A stretch of 64,000 nt of DNA from Siphonodentalium dalli (GCA_032622095.1 CP136067.1:60582893-60646892); one strand, 5' to 3'. Shown: positions 1 through 12,766, numbered from the stretch's first letter. The notes: a model not told the origin generated them from the sequence alone. Made by a program: numbers and translations.

Positions 1-82
1 GGTAGATTGGTCAGGGGGGGGGTCTGAATTTTTTTTCTGAATACTAGGCAGGGTTGGGTGGGTGGTTCAGCAGCCCGGCTAT

Positions 83-310
83 TCAATTGTTCCTGGCTCC
101 GTAAATAACTTCCTGTAGTCGTTTTTCTTCAAAATAATGCGACAAAAGTTTTTTAAGAATGCTTCTAATAGGTATGTGGTATGAACTTAACTCTTGGTAG
201 GGGGGTTTGAGTTCACTATCAGTTAATAATGAGGGATGACACAAATTGGTAATAAAAAAGGTCAGTTTGCTAAATGTTTTCATCAAGGATCCATCAATGC
301 ACATTGACAT
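83..310 (-). CDS. possible terminal coding exon, unknown protein
   Basis: A 75-codon minus-strand frame ends at TGA (83-85) with the C-terminus YGARNN. It has ordinary protein-like composition (motifs FFITNLCHP, ELKPPYQEL, SYHIPIRSILKKLL), unlike the repeat shadows elsewhere in the window. A reasonable splice acceptor (pyrimidine-rich tract then TAG) falls inside the frame near position 213, so the true exon may be only the last ~43 codons. I do not recognise the protein. It could be the 3' exon of the gene fragment at 4.0-4.6 kb on the same strand, but no linking exon was found. A chance frame cannot be excluded. Confidence 0.33.
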   Translation of the reverse strand: MSMCIDGSLMKTFSKLTFFITNLCHPSLLTDSELKPPYQELSSYHIPIRSILKKLLSHYFEEKRLQEVIYGARNN

Positions 311-536
311 GGAAAGGCTCAGGTTTAAATAGTTCTATTAAAAAACATTTATTCAACCTTATATAAATGAAAACATAACACAATAATAGATTCTTCAAAT
401 AAATGTAAACTCTACAAATACAAATGGACTCTTCAAACCATAAAGAAATAGAACATAAAGGTGATAAAAACAAACTGTAACTGATTTCCACGTTATTCGG
501 TACACGGGTCTAGATCAACTCTAGATGGGAGCTGTC

Positions 537-1619
537 TAGGGCTGGACGATATTAACGAAAATAAAAACCGCGATTTTTGGAAATTAAAAACGCGGTTAAC
601 GATATAATCGCGGTTTTTTAAAACATCAGATACTAGTAACTTAAACAGTTTCTCACTGTTCGCTAGAATCACATCATCGTCATTAATTTTGACAAGTTGA
701 CGTCAATAATAACATACACAACCTTTCAACCAGTGACAACCTCATGCTCGATCGATATTCGGAATGAAAAGTAAATTCACCGGTTAAATTCCACTATTCG
801 GACAATTTCTTACCGGTGACTTGACAAATTCTGGTATATACCGATAATTAATAAAACCATTATCTAGTCTATGCCAAAACTAAAAGTGTTCTATACTATA
901 CAGTATCCTTTTCTAACTCGGTATATTCAACTATGTTGAGCAAATACATATGTTGTTCCCGATGACACTTGCGTCGCTTGACAAATGGAATATGGTTTAC
1001 AGTCAAGACAAATTTTAGCGAAGTCCACACACACGTAGTACATAACTTTTGGAATTTGGCCAAGCAAGGACACCATGTATTTTGGGCGGGTTTGAAGACC
1101 TAATACTATAATATTGGTTTTAACCAATCGCCGTGAGTGGTTTCTTCTAGACGAGAAGGGGGCGGTATCTTCGCTCATTTACTATTTTGATTGACGGTGC
1201 ATGTGCATCATTGTACTGAAGGAAGAGGCATGGCAAAACTGACATTCATATTGATCTATCACCCGATCAGTCGTCAATTCATTTGGTGAATTCTCTTGTA
1301 ATAAAAAGTACGCAGGGAAGTCGGAGCGTTTGTATTCGGGGTTTTCATATCCCCCTAATTTTGTTAGTCGTCCTAAACGTTGTTTACTATGATTTAATAT
1401 TGAATATTGAAAAAGTCAGGACACGGGGATTTAGTTGGAATTTAAAACTTAAATAACTCGATTTAGGCTTGAGTTAAACTATGTTTGTATACGCTTATGA
1501 TGGTCTGGCACCCTCTAATTGTCGACGATATTACGATTATTTTAGTTTAGACGATATTACTGACGATATTGAAATATTAACCGGGTATTGACGATTAATC
1601 GGGAAACCGCCCAGCACTA
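537..1619. mobile_element. non-autonomous hAT element with 8-bp target duplication
   Basis: The element begins TAGGGCTGGACGAT and ends in the complement of TAGTGCTGGGCGGT, a typical hAT terminus. It is flanked on both sides by the identical 8-mer GAGCTGTC (529-536 and 1620-1627), the target duplication expected for hAT transposases. At 1083 bp it is too short for a full transposase. A minus-strand frame at 927-1178 contains a weak Cys-x2-Cys...Gly-Thr-Thr...His pattern that may be a relic BED finger. Subterminal copies of the motif CGATATT occur at both ends. Confidence 0.85.
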
Positions 1620-1639
1620 GAGCTGTCAAAGTTGAACGA

Positions 1640-2095
1640 TTTTCCATGAAAAACATCGCCACCGGCAGCCATCTTGGATTTGACTCTTTGCACCACTAAA
1701 TCCTTTAGCACACCCTACAGAGCTTATCCCTCAACAGATCATCACCAAACTTCATTGAATCCTCGGTGTGACCTCTCGATGGGTGCCTACCATTTTTTCA
1801 CGATTTCTGTAAAAAACATGGCTGCCAGCGGCCATCTTGGATTTTACTCTTTATATGACTAAATCCTTTAACACATCTTGCAGGTCACATTTCTCATCCA
1901 ATCGTCACCAAATTTTATATGGATATATGGGGTGACCTCAAGATTGGAGCTTCCATTTTTCTCCAGAAATTTTTCAAAACAAACATGGCTACCAGCAGTC
2001 ATCTTGGATTTCAAATGTGAATCCATCAGCACAACCTACAGCCCACATTTATTGGGGAATTGCTTTGAAACTTTACAGCCTTATTGGTAAATCAA
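1640..2095 (-). repeat. three degenerate ~164-bp satellite monomers, reverse orientation
   Basis: The phrase GCCATCTTGGATT recurs at about 1668, 1832 and 1997, and the sequence between is the reverse complement of the monomer tandemly repeated at 49.7-52.0 kb. The hAT element's right target duplication abuts the array, so the hAT element landed beside or inside it. Confidence 0.75.
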
Positions 2096-2359
2096 AAGTA
2101 TGAATGCATCTATAATCATGATACAGAACATAGAACGGATAATATCAGGACAATTAAGTCAAATAGTAATTTGAAGCAGTTTTAAGGGGGTGGGTCCCTA
2201 TCCCAAAATCGGAATAAAAATAAAAATTAGGGGGTGGTGGGTAACCACAGAGCGGAAAAAATAAAAAAGCGCCTAGTGTCCGGAATTTTTTTCCTGACCA
2301 CCCCCTGGATAGGTCGGAATAAAACAAATAAAAGGTCAGCAGACCACAGTGTCCCCCTG

Positions 2360-2800
2360 TTAAAGAAATTAAAAAAATGTTGAAATTTTTAAGTCGAAAA
2401 GGGTTAATAACTCCGTAAAAAAAAAAAAATTCTGTCATCTTTATGCACATCTCCAATATGTGGGTAACAATACTCTGAAGTTTCAAATATCTACGATCAA
2501 AACTGTAGAAGGAGTTGATTACACCATGAAGGTACCCTCATACCGAAAATTATAAAAAATGTTGAAATTTTCTAAGTCGAAAAGGGTTAATAACTCTGTA
2601 AAAAAAACATTTTTTCCGTCATCTATATACATGTTGCACATCTTCAATATTCTGAAGTTTCAAATCTCTGGGATGAAATCTGTAGGAGGAGATGATTACA
2701 CCATGAAGGTACTCAAAAGTGTGACGGACGGACGAACGGTACAAGGGACGAACGGACGGACGGAGCCCGTTTCAACAGTCCCCCGACAATTTATATTGAG
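2360..2800 (+). repeat. two ~165-bp monomers followed by a GACGGACG microsatellite
   Basis: The phrase AAGTCGAAAAGGGTTAATAACTC occurs in two divergent monomers (about 2391 and 2573), followed by a run of GACGGACGAACGG units (2719-2765). This is the same order of parts seen at 20.3-21.8 kb and 30.9-31.5 kb. The hairpin end is poorly preserved here. Confidence 0.65.
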
Positions 2801-2813
2801 CATAATATCCTAA

Positions 2814-4028
2814 GTAATTTAGGCCCCAATATAAAAATGCAATATTTGTAATTATAGTAGCTTATTTCTGATACAAATATAAATGTTACTGTCAGAAGGC
2901 ATCAAGGGTGATCGAGTCATCACATATCACATATAATAGAATCAACTTTTAATATCAAATTCATTCTATTTGGTATGCTTTCATACCTGGATTTAACCAA
3001 TGGACATCAGACTTTGTCCGACACAAATGTCAAAGCGGTCCAGTCCTTTGTAATGTAATTTAAACTGACATTACGTTATATCCAACAGTATTTTGTTTAG
3101 CTTGACCATAATAAAATCTTTATTTGTCAGGAATATAGCCATCAGTTTCATTGGCATGCCTATCATTATCACAGGCAATGAAGATGGAAAATAAACAAAA
3201 ACAATGATAATTTTTTGTAGAACTTGAAATATAAGAAGTGTTCAAATAATTGGATTTCTCCATGCTATAAATAGAACATGATTCAACACAAATTCTGGAA
3301 CCGTAGTTCATAATTATGATGGAATGAAACCTGATGTAAACCTGTCATCTTAATAGTTAATCTCCTTGTATTTTATAGCACCAAATTGGTACATTTAACA
3401 AAGGGCTGTCTCTTTTATAAACACATTTTACACAAAGTGCCCAGGCAGATTGAATAGGTACATTTCTATTGTCTTTAATACCACCTGAGATCAAAAACAG
3501 TTAAACACATGCATTTGCTGGTGGACACAGCCGAAGCCTATTACCTGAGTTTGACAGTCTGTTTAGGTCACCAGTAGCATGGTATAAATTCAAAATACTA
3601 CACTCAATTTCAGTTAATTGCATATCGTTTAAATGCATAATTTGGATATTTGCATAAAATATGCACGCACGAAACCATTTTCCCATAAGGCCACACAAAA
3701 AAAATATTGTGTTTCTCAAGTTTTTTTTCAAAAAAACCCAGCAGGCAGGCATGCTTTTTTGATTAAAGATTGACTTAAGACAAGGTTTGGCTGTTCGTAA
3801 CATGGTGTGTAATGTATATTTACATTGTTTGTTCATGATCATGATCTGTTTTCATATGTTGTTGGAAAATGAAGCTGTTTATTTTATATTTATGCAAAGT
3901 TATGTACCCTATGGATGCTGTATTAAAATAAGATCTTTCATTTATAGCATTAAAATTTATTGCAGAAATAACAGATGTTTAACAATAACAAGAATATTTT
4001 GGTTTAAAACAAATCCAGTCTACCTTAT
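2814..4028. other. AT-rich stretch, no gene recognised
   Basis: Both strands were read. The frames at 3501-3842 (minus) and 3787-4116 (plus) have no recognisable motif and include low-complexity A/T tracts. No tandem or inverted repeat of note was seen. Confidence 0.5.
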
Positions 4029-4254
4029 TCACAAGGAGATCCTTTACGCCTCGCCAATTTGGTTTTTGTATGAATGGTTGTTCCATTACAGCAACAAGTT
4101 GTCCAGAATATTCTAACATTTTTGAGAGTTCAAGCACCGGCAGTTTGTGTTTACTTTTTCTGGGATCATTGTATCCAAGAAAAATTTGAAGTCCATCCGG
4201 AATGTGACAACATCTCTCAGTTAGTTTATTAACATGAGGGTCCAGATACTAAAG
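4029..4254 (-). CDS. internal exon of an uncharacterised animal protein family
   Basis: Read on the minus strand from acceptor CTTTAG to donor AAG|GTAGAC, the exon is open in one frame (75 codons). It encodes YLDPHVNKLTERCCHIPDG near its start, then LGYNDPRKSKHKLP, EYSGQLVAVMEQPFIQ and NWRGVKDLLVNK. From memory, a lineage-expanded uncharacterised protein family in molluscs, cnidarians and amphioxus carries a closely similar block (a WYxDxH segment, CHIPE, GYNxPxKSK, SYSGQLxxxxEQPFIQK). The function of that family is unknown to me. The preceding exon of the same family lies just upstream at 4380-4637, so this looks like a multi-exon locus on the minus strand, perhaps nested in the last UBXN4 intron or a transposed copy. 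Only part of the family's usual length is visible. Confidence 0.6.
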
Positions 4255-4379
4255 CATGTTGCACACAAGCTGCACAAAATTCCTGCCTACAGGCCTTAAT
4301 AACATTCGATGAGAATCACCTAATCGATTCTCGTAATGATTCTCGTGAAACTTTTCCATTTTCAGTGCTTTATGACTAA

Positions 4380-4637
4380 CTTGGTTCGGCATTTGAGCCC
4401 TGGCCTATATTGTCAACGGTATGTGGGGAAAATCCAAGGTGTTTATCTTCAAGGAAATTGATGAATTTTTGTATCATTTCGTCCTTGCTGTTGTTGTATT
4501 GTTTTGAAATTGGGTAAAACAGTTTTATTGTTGGAGTCCATGAGAACAGAAAATGCGTTTTTCCCACCGTTTTCCACAGACACTGGTGTGGCATCTTCCA
4601 ATGTAATCCGCAAATAGCGGCCGAATATATCTGCAAC
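4380..4637 (-). pseudogene. frameshifted exon of the same uncharacterised family
   Basis: From an AG|GTTGCAG acceptor at 4637 the minus strand reads VADIFGRYLRITLEDA, then VSVENGGKNAFSVLMDSNNK. After position ~4505 the family-like reading moves to another frame, with KQYNNSKDEMIQKFINFLED followed by HLGFSPHTVDNIGQG. Both halves match my memory of consecutive segments of the same family that continues in the exon at 4029-4254. A single-base indel near the run TTTCAAAACAA therefore breaks the frame. It is either a real inactivating mutation or an assembly error. The 3' splice donor is unclear and does not phase neatly onto the 4254 acceptor. Confidence 0.5.
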
Positions 4638-4739
4638 CTGGACCGAATTTAGATTCTGTCAAACGAACTGAAACTAATGAAACATTGAAAGTCCTGTGAA
4701 TCCTGCGACTTTCCAACAGAAATCCCACTAATATACGCA

Positions 4740-5130
4740 TCACAATTAGCAATAGTTTCACAGTGGTTCTCTATGAACCCATTGCCACGTCGGGAAATGT
4801 TGTCAGACGAATTAACTTCCGTAATTGTCCAGGGACAAACAAATTTAAGTCCCCTTCTGACACATTCTTATCAGCGCCATGCTGGTTATTTGTTTACCAC
4901 GTGTTCGCTGGTGCGTTACGGGTGAACTCGATTGGCATTCGGAGCACGCAAGGAATGCTTTCATTTTAGAATTACTGCCCTTGCATTGCTGGCGGAGATG
5001 ATTTGAGCTTATTGTGTTGTTTGCGGGTATCGACATCGCCAAGATTTTGTGCGGCGGCATGTTTTTATATTTTTATTTGTTGTAAGCTATAAAAAGTAGC
5101 CAGCGGGGGGGTATTTTGCGGACGCGGCGA
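4740..5130 (-). promoter_or_regulatory. CpG-containing segment, possible 5' end of the 4-5 kb gene
   Basis: This stretch is richer in CG dinucleotides (for example GACGCGGCGATAC, GCGGCGGCATG) than the surrounding AT-rich DNA. It lies directly upstream of the minus-strand exons at 4.6 and 4.25 kb. Several minus-strand ATGs occur, but no convincing first coding exon could be chosen. Confidence 0.3.
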
Positions 5131-6243
5131 TACTTGAGAAACATTTTTTTGTTTTTGTGTGGCCTAAGAAGACTATTTTTTAATCGTTTATCTGCATAAT
5201 GGTCACCCTGTATTCCGCTTTTATGCATACGAAAATCGCCAAAAATTTAGATGAGAAGGGATAAAAAGGTCACTCCATGGTGCCCAATTGATCGCAATTT
5301 GTAAATAAAATTTTGTTTAAAATACGCATTTTATGTGATAACTTAAAACATCACGAGAGAGAAGACATTCGATCAGTAATTTTCATTACACACATGCATA
5401 TTTCTATAACAAAATGCTTCTGTTCACCCATATTTCCTGTATGTTTCCTTATTTTTTCTGAATTATATGATTTATTAAAATGTGTATATTTATTTATTTG
5501 TTGAATTGTGTCAGCTTCAGAAAATGCAAGTTTGTAAACACCTGCGCAATTATTCCAGTTTCGCGGTCAGATTTTGTTGAAACCAAAAGTGAAACTAAGA
5601 TTCCGGGAATGACATCGGTAGCTCTAATTACGCAACGTTACGGAAAATAGTTCAGAAATAAATCAATGTTTAATTGTCAATTCTTGTCAAACAGAAATTG
5701 TTCTTTGAAACAGAATTATTGTCTTAGCTTTAAAAACACAAAGTGATCTATTTTGTCTAAATTTAAATAACCCATATTTAACAGGTCTTCAATATTTATT
5801 CATGCATTGTTGTGGCCTGAACTTGACCTCATTAAATAATAGAGAAAGCTCCAACTTCTTAGAAATCGCCAGCTTCTGGGAAACAAAACAGCTTCTGTGG
5901 CGATGACAAAACATTAATCAAGTCCCGAAAATATGCATGCAATGATGTGTAAATTTGACTTGATTCCATTAACTGCAGCCCCAGCAAAAAATGAAAACAT
6001 AGCGATGTCAATGAGGTCACTAAAGAAATGCCCCAGACATGAGCATGTCATGTTGCTTGGGGTCATTTGTGAGCGTACCAATTAAAGAAGGTGTCATACA
6101 CTGCAGGGCTTCAATGTTTAATTAAAACTATATTGGTGCTCAACTCATCAAACAATTACGTTGACACTGGATACTTATTTGTTTTGGTGTGAATGTGCAC
6201 AGATTAATTATCAGATCATGATTTTATTTCACATAAAGTTGGA
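5131..6243. other. AT-rich stretch, nothing recognised
   Basis: No exon with plausible splice sites, no tandem repeat and no terminal inverted repeat was found on either strand. Confidence 0.5.
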
Positions 6244-6255
6244 CTGGAAGTTGTT

Positions 6256-6640
6256 TTGGACACCCAGGTCACTCCGGTAGAACCCTCTACCGGCCGTGGC
6301 CTGGAAGGACCGTCCGGACTCCACCGGACTGGGGCTGACCAGACCAACTGGAGGACTTCATCAAGGACAAAGAAGAAGAAATCCAAGATGCCATCGAGGA
6401 GGAAAAGGGACGCCGACAGGAAGGCCAGGTGGAAACAGGGAGCTGAGAGACGCCCAGCTCCCCCCACTTGGCCTCGGGTCGACACCAGCCACCCACCGTC
6501 GTCGCCACAGAGATCACCACCACCAGCGGAAACAGGGACACCGGACCTACCCCGGAGGTCCTGCCACCGAGGACAGAGGAGACAGGGGCACTGATGACAT
6601 CCCAGACGCCCCTGCCGCTGACTTCACGGTAATGTTGCAT
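6256..6640 (+). pseudogene. retroelement ORF1-like remnant (KKKK-PSR-KRDA motif)
   Basis: A GC-rich island with sharp edges in AT-rich DNA. In one plus-strand frame it encodes a basic segment with KKKKSKMPSRRKRDADRKARWK. This aligns with KKKKTPSRKKRDAERLAAWK in the ORF1-like frame at 47.6 kb, and the nucleotides align too. A Pro/Thr-rich tail follows, as at 47.7 kb. The frame stops at 6592. I infer a decayed copy of the same non-LTR retroelement ORF1 (Gag-like) or of a host family built from it. Confidence 0.5.
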
Positions 6641-9110
6641 CTAATGAATAGCGTTATGCCTCTTCCCATAGTACAATTGCGCTCACAAATGTGCATGATC
6701 TATTGGGGAAAACAATATGATTTTTGTTAGTTTTTCTAGTTGGCTGCATGGATAGATGACACACATTTCTTATAGGTATTGTACTTAATAAATTACGCAC
6801 ATGTGCAGTATTTAGAATGGGTTTTAGATGATGATATAATATCAAATAACATTAAATTGACACAAACTAATATAGATTAGGCTCTTTATATTTCTATTTA
6901 TTTTGTAACAAACAAAACTACCGAAAAATAAACGGCATCTATGGTACATAGAATTATCCCCCTTCTCATAAGGTGAAACGAATAAAATATTTTTATCACC
7001 AGGGTTGCCGTTCCTAACAAGAACATCATTTTATTCTTTAACATTTTACAATCGTAGATGATAATATAATATTGAATAAAATAAAATTAATATAGATGAA
7101 GCTCTTTAGATATTATTATTTTTAAACAAACTGATGATGATGAAATTGAATGAACTAAACAAACAATTCACTGTATTTCTAGACTGATGCTGGTGATAGA
7201 AAAATGGCTTGTGCTTCTTTTTTTCGTGATTTAGGCTTTATGCATATTCGGTTAACTGCATAAGAAAATCCATGCACCGACGCTATGCAATAAAGCGAAA
7301 TTGACTGTACAAGCCAATCTGTTTGCCAAACCCAATCCAATGTAATAGTTAACTTATAACTGAAGATTCTCTTGAATGTTGTTGAGCTGATACCCATATG
7401 GTAAATATGATCAATAAATAAACTCAACTGATAGTTGAGAATTATTTAGTACACAGTTACTTTGCATTTGAGGCTATTTATTGGTGAAAAATAACAACAT
7501 AATGTTCAGAAGAGCAATTTGCTCTCCAAAGCAAGTCTTTGGCACCCTGGATTTTCTATAAAAGCAGGCCTGGAAACATTGAAACCACTGTTATGTAAAC
7601 ATTAATCTTACATTGTTATTTTATCAACAAATATCGTCAATTTCAATTGCAAATCAAATGTTTTAGTTGAATATATGTTTGTTTTAAATAATCTTCATTG
7701 CCCTTAACTTAGTAATGTTGACCTTTATGATTTCATCAGAATTTGCTTAATTGTTTGTTGACAAAGTGGCTGGCAATGTAACCGTAATGTTTACATAACA
7801 AAGGTTTTAACACGTGATTCATCATCATTGAAGAGTTATCAATAATACAATAAGAACAAAGTCTATTTTTCCATGTTGTTCTTAGTGACGATGGTTGTAC
7901 AAACTTTTATGATTTTTACCCATTCCGAGTACCTTACATCCTTTAAATAAGCCAACACTCACTTTAACCATTCCATGACTGGAGCTTCCTGTAATTTTGC
8001 AAAATCCTTGTGCCAATGCATTCTTATATATGTGAGTTAACAATAGTGAGGTGCCCTATATAAGAGAATGCACAGGATCTCTAATGCTGCACCAGCACTG
8101 ATCCCATCAAGAAAGCCATTGAAAGGGTTAATAATAAATATAAATCCATTGTCTCCATAGAAGGTTAAACATTGTTTTATTGTTTATTTGTCGAGGCCCT
8201 GCATGTCCCTGTTGCTCTGGGGGCCCTTCTTTCTAATAATTAAGGGAACTGGGAAACACATCACAGAAAGAATGAAATTGAAATCATGCAATGATCCAAC
8301 AAAAAATTTCTATGGAGCTCATTTTGAAGTCAGGTTCAGCAAGTCAACATCCCGTGTTACACATATTTCAAATAAAAAGATAGATTTTTAAATCGAAAAA
8401 CATACACACACATCACAACAGGATACTGTAATGTTCTATAAATAGCCACATTTTATGTTCCAGTTCATTTAAACTAAATTGTGAAATAATTATATCCTAT
8501 TGACAGAATATTGAAATGCCATATTAATTCACTAGAACAAGCTTTCTCATTCGGATAGCAATCTATATTTTAATAATGCTCATTCCAGTTAATAAATTGT
8601 TTATCAAATACTAGACAATAATTGCATGTCTTTTACAGAACTAATGTTGTCGGCATCAGTCTTTGACCTTTTTGTTTTGTGACAGCTGGAGTGAAAAAAT
8701 ATATGTATTTTTGCATTGGAGACGCTCAAATCATTTTAGTTATGTGATTTAACACATGGTGTAGTCAGAAACTCTTTATAAATTCACTAACCATATTTAA
8801 ATTTTTTATTTTATTCTTGCCAACATAAATGGCAGTAGCAGCAGCCTGCCTTTAATATACAATTTAAAGTGAATTAAATTGCCCAATTTGATAAAAATAC
8901 ACTGACTATAGTGGGTAATTGCAATATAATTTGAATGATAATACGTTAGAAAAAAGGTTCCATAAAAATTATCCCAATAACAATAATTGAGGATGGGCCC
9001 AAAATAGGTTCAGGAGGGGATGAGAGTCAAGCTATTTTATATTGGCCTAAGCTTATATGCAAGCCTTCAACATAGCTTACAAGTTCAGAATACCGTTGTT
9101 CAAATCTGCT
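6641..9110. other. AT-rich stretch, nothing recognised
   Basis: I specifically searched the minus strand here for the missing UBX-domain exons of UBXN4 (R-x-Q-F-R-L-P-D-G type motifs) and did not find them. Frames such as 7179-7427 and 8188-8391 lack motifs. Confidence 0.45.
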
Positions 9111-9153
9111 GAATATAATATTTTTTTACCCAAAATATGTAACTCCTAATAAG

Positions 9154-9353
9154 TATCTTGGACACTGAATGAACTAATGGTTATATTTCTTGCTTGCAAG
9201 ATTCTAGAAGCAAAATAGAAAATCGGTACAAAGTACCTGAAGTACGCGCACGGTCAAACCCGATCAGGTTCAACTTCCGCTTGACCATGACATGTGACAG
9301 TCCTTTCGTTATAAAAGCGCTGTCAGGTAAGTCTGCGGTCTTTTAATTTCTCC
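9154..9353 (+). repeat. left inverted terminal repeat of DIRS-like element
   Basis: Matches the complement of 13732-13948, including GACACTGAATGAACTAATGG, a conserved region with CAAACCCGATCAGGTTCAAC, and TATAAAAG about 50 bp before its inner edge. Confidence 0.8.
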
Positions 9354-9423
9354 CTGCTGTGTGTTCGATGTGTTTTGACCGAGTGTGCGGGGCAGGAATG
9401 TTGATCCCAACTGGGAGGGCCCT

Positions 9424-9530
9424 ATGAGTTCAGTGTCCAAGATACTTATTAGGAGATACATATTTTGGGTAAAAAAATATTATATCTCCCGCAAAGATAT
9501 CTTGGACACTGAATGAACTAAAGGTTATAA
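9424..9530. repeat. internal complementary region
   Basis: Contains CAGTGTCCAAGATACTTATT (complement of the left tip, extended to match 9111-9153). This is followed by TCTCCCGCAAAGATATCTTG, matching the complement of the right tip near 13925-13948. The two tips therefore sit head to head inside the element. Confidence 0.7.
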
Positions 9531-11289
9531 TTAGAATTCTTGAACAGGAGGAGGCCACGAGGCATATACTCAGACTAAGCCTATGAAACCCAACTGCTGA
9601 ACCGGAATAGATTTGCATCCTGTGAAGAAAAGTGTTGTTCTTGGTAGACATGTGTAAATATAGACCCTTGTGTCCCATACGCAGTAGCTCAGAACACCAA
9701 AAGCAACTGAGCTCCGAAAAGGAAACAGATGTACCTGTACTTCAGGTGCCCTAATGTTCGCAGGGTGAAGGTGTCTTGGATAAATATTGGTCATAGGCAA
9801 GGAAGTTAACTCATTCATGCAAGGCCCAAATAGGATATAGAGACCTACCCCCTCCAGTTCTGAGGATGAAAGAGTGGAACCGTAGCAAACCTATGAGAAA
9901 CACGGTTATTACCACCACCCAGCCCCCCCCCCCCTGGGAACGATTGGTCAAAGGGGAGGAGCCTGAGCAGGCCTTAAGATTTGGAGAGAAACACTGAATC
10001 GACTCTCGCAACGATCCTAGCAAAATAGTTATATTTTTATGGCTTGATGACCTAAAGAGATTCAGCAAAATTATATGCATCTGGATCTCTGCAGAGGGAC
10101 CCAGGGGAGAGAGGAGAAGCCTGTTTGTTACAGACAAATGGGGCACCAGGGATACACCATGTCAGAGAACATTTACAGGGAGTTGTGCATATTGGGACCC
10201 GGACACCGGGAATAATGGCCGGTAAAGGAAAAGCATACACCTAGAGGTATGACCAAGACAGAGTCCACCTCTGGTACCACAAGCCAAGTAACTAGAAATT
10301 GAAATGTATTGTCAACCCAGAAGATTAACGGATACAGCTAATAGATCTGTCAGAACATTCTGGCTTCCGGTGATGTAACTAACAGCCCTGCAGGTGTTTT
10401 AAAATTATGTGGAACGGATAATATTTTGTTCTCCTGGTGTGTGCTTAGGTAACCCATACCATGGGTTAACAGAGGCGTTACAGAAACTGGCATTATAAAC
10501 CACATATGGGCATCCGGAAACTCAATGAAATACCTGAATAATTTTGAATGTCGCAAAGCAAGGTGATAATCAGTTATTGCGAGACCACCATAAACTTTTG
10601 TGCGACCAGTTTTTCGTTCGCGGCAGTGTCATGTTGAGATAACCTCCAGGCCTCAAATTTGCAGGCCTGAATTAATGTTAACTTAAATAGTGTGACGGAA
10701 CACTGCCGGCATTGCGACACAGCCGTGTAGACTTGGTCGACATGCGACTGCGGAGATGTTGAAGAAAACCACAACTGTGGTGTCTATTGGATCGTTGGTC
10801 CAGTTGGACCCTAGATCTGCAGAACCTTACATGACCCTGATATGAGAAGGTGGAGAATGCCCACCCCAACCCTGAGAACTGGTCAGGATGGCATGATCCG
10901 GTTTTTTGGAGATAGTACTAGTGGAACTTCTGGTCAGAACCTGGGACTGAATACCATACCTGAACAGAGGAGAGGAGGACTGACCGAGACCTCGGCTGAT
11001 GAGAGGGACTGAATCACGCAATCCCTGACGTAAAATCTGATGAGAATTAGAATCTCGAATGTAAGGTTATTCTCGGAAAAGGCGCCATCACTGAATATAT
11101 GTGCTATGGTGATCCTCACCCCAGAGAACAGATTCGAAGGCCTCCAATTATTATCAGGTGAGAAGGCAAAGCTTGACTGGACTCCTGGTCTTTTCAGGGA
11201 AAAGATGGGAATGGGGTGACATGACCTGATCATGGAGACCTCTGTGGTAAGGGTGTATTAATTGTCACCACGGACGACACAGTGAGGTG

Positions 11290-12310
11290 TGTTCTCATTC
11301 CGCCGGGGGTTTACTGACGCTACTAACGAAGTGTAAGTTCGGGTGGTACATGATTGAAATCTCACGCCAGGGTCCGACCCCTGAGCAAGGTCGCATGCAT
11401 TTAAGCATCACCCCACAAGGCAGCTTTGTCATACCTGGGAGAAGCACAGGAACAGATCCTACTAGAGCAGTGCCTGCAAGTGCTGTAGCCGGGTCATTGG
11501 TCGGCGAGTACAAATAAAGGAGGTAATATTGTACAAAAAAGCGGTGTAATGATCGCGACAATGTGGTAACCATGGCAAGAAAAGGTTCTGTAAACCGGTA
11601 TATTCCACGATAGAATGAACCCATATTGACTGAGGCAGAACCGGCAGTAGCTGCTGCAGAACATCCAGTGCTGCATTTCTCTGCTGAGGCTGAGGAGGCC
11701 GCGACCAATAAGGAGCAGGCATGTCCAGTAACCAACGCCATGTTGATGGAGGAAGCAGGAGGTCTTTTCGGGGAAAAGATGGAAATGGGCAACATGACTG
11801 TATCGTGGGAACCTACGTGGTTAGCTGGTATCAATTGTTATTACTGACAATACAGTGAGACGAGTTCTCAGTGGTTTACTGTGAGATTCCACACCAATGC
11901 AATTGTGGGTGGTACACTGTTTAAATCGCATGCCAGGGTCTGACCCCTGAGCATGGTCGCGTTCACAGGAGCGTCACACCACAAGTCATGCAAGTCTGCT
12001 TTTGGCATATCTGTGAGAAGCACAGGGTCGGCTCTTACTAGGGCAGGGCCTGTAATGGCTGCAGCCGGTTCATTGGTAGGCTAGTACAAATAACGGAGGT
12101 AATATTTTACAAAAAATCAGTTTAATGATATTGACCTGTCAGCGACAGGTAACAATGGTGTAGCCATGGCGAGAAAAGGTGCTGAAAACCTGTATGGGTC
12201 GTGATAGAATGAACCCGATTGATCGAGGCAGGACCAGCGGTAGCTGCCGCAGAACATCCACTGCTGCTCTTCTCTGCGGAGGCTGTGGAGACCGTGACTA
12301 CAATGACCAC
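11290..12310. repeat. ~568-bp internal tandem duplication in the DIRS-like element
   Basis: Anchor phrases such as GACCCCTGAGCA (11376 and 11944) and GCCATGGCGAGAAAAGGT-like text recur about 568 bp apart. A third partial copy of the Ala/Ser-encoding part lies at about 13165-13260. On the minus strand each copy encodes an ASAEK...GCSAAATAG...AS segment. The direction of coding is not certain. Confidence 0.7.
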
Positions 12311-12766
12311 CAAGCTTCTCCGAGTCTGGTTTTTATTTAAATTTTTTTATTTATTTTTTTGACGATCGCGCATCATGTTCGAAGTGTACTAGCGCAGTTG
12401 TGGAAGTTGTTGAGAAATTATATAATAATTATCCAAGAGGGTCCATGTTGGTGACATATCTTAGCTCAGTTGTAGCGATAAAGAGATATATCCATGGCCA
12501 GACGCCGTTTTAAATGAATCACAACAATGGGGTATAGTGTGCTTGTTTTCCTAGGCACTGTTAGTACAGTGCTGGTAATGCATGCAAAGAATGGTGCACA
12601 AGTGTTAGCTGAAAATCGAAGGACTGACCCATCCGAAACTACCCTCTTGGAAGGCACTCTCGGATGAACTCGGACACGCATCAAACGCTTCCGATTCCAG
12701 GGGATGTAGTGACAGCACGTCCTTGTCTCCATGTGGCACCATCCGTCAAGGAGATGGAGAAAAGGG

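Noticed and set aside
6296-6730. 144-codon plus-strand ORF at 6.3 kb
   Set aside because: Overlaps the ORF1-like remnant in a different frame. The frame containing the KKKKxPSR-KRDA motif is the one supported by comparison with 47.6 kb.
9541-10300. Tyrosine recombinase domain expected at the 3' end of the DIRS-like element
   Set aside because: I translated the minus strand and could not find the R...HxxR...Y pattern in any frame with confidence.
11295-11834. 179-codon minus-strand ORF
   Set aside because: Lies across a tandem duplication in the decayed retroelement. It matches no protein motif and its second copy is not open over the same span.
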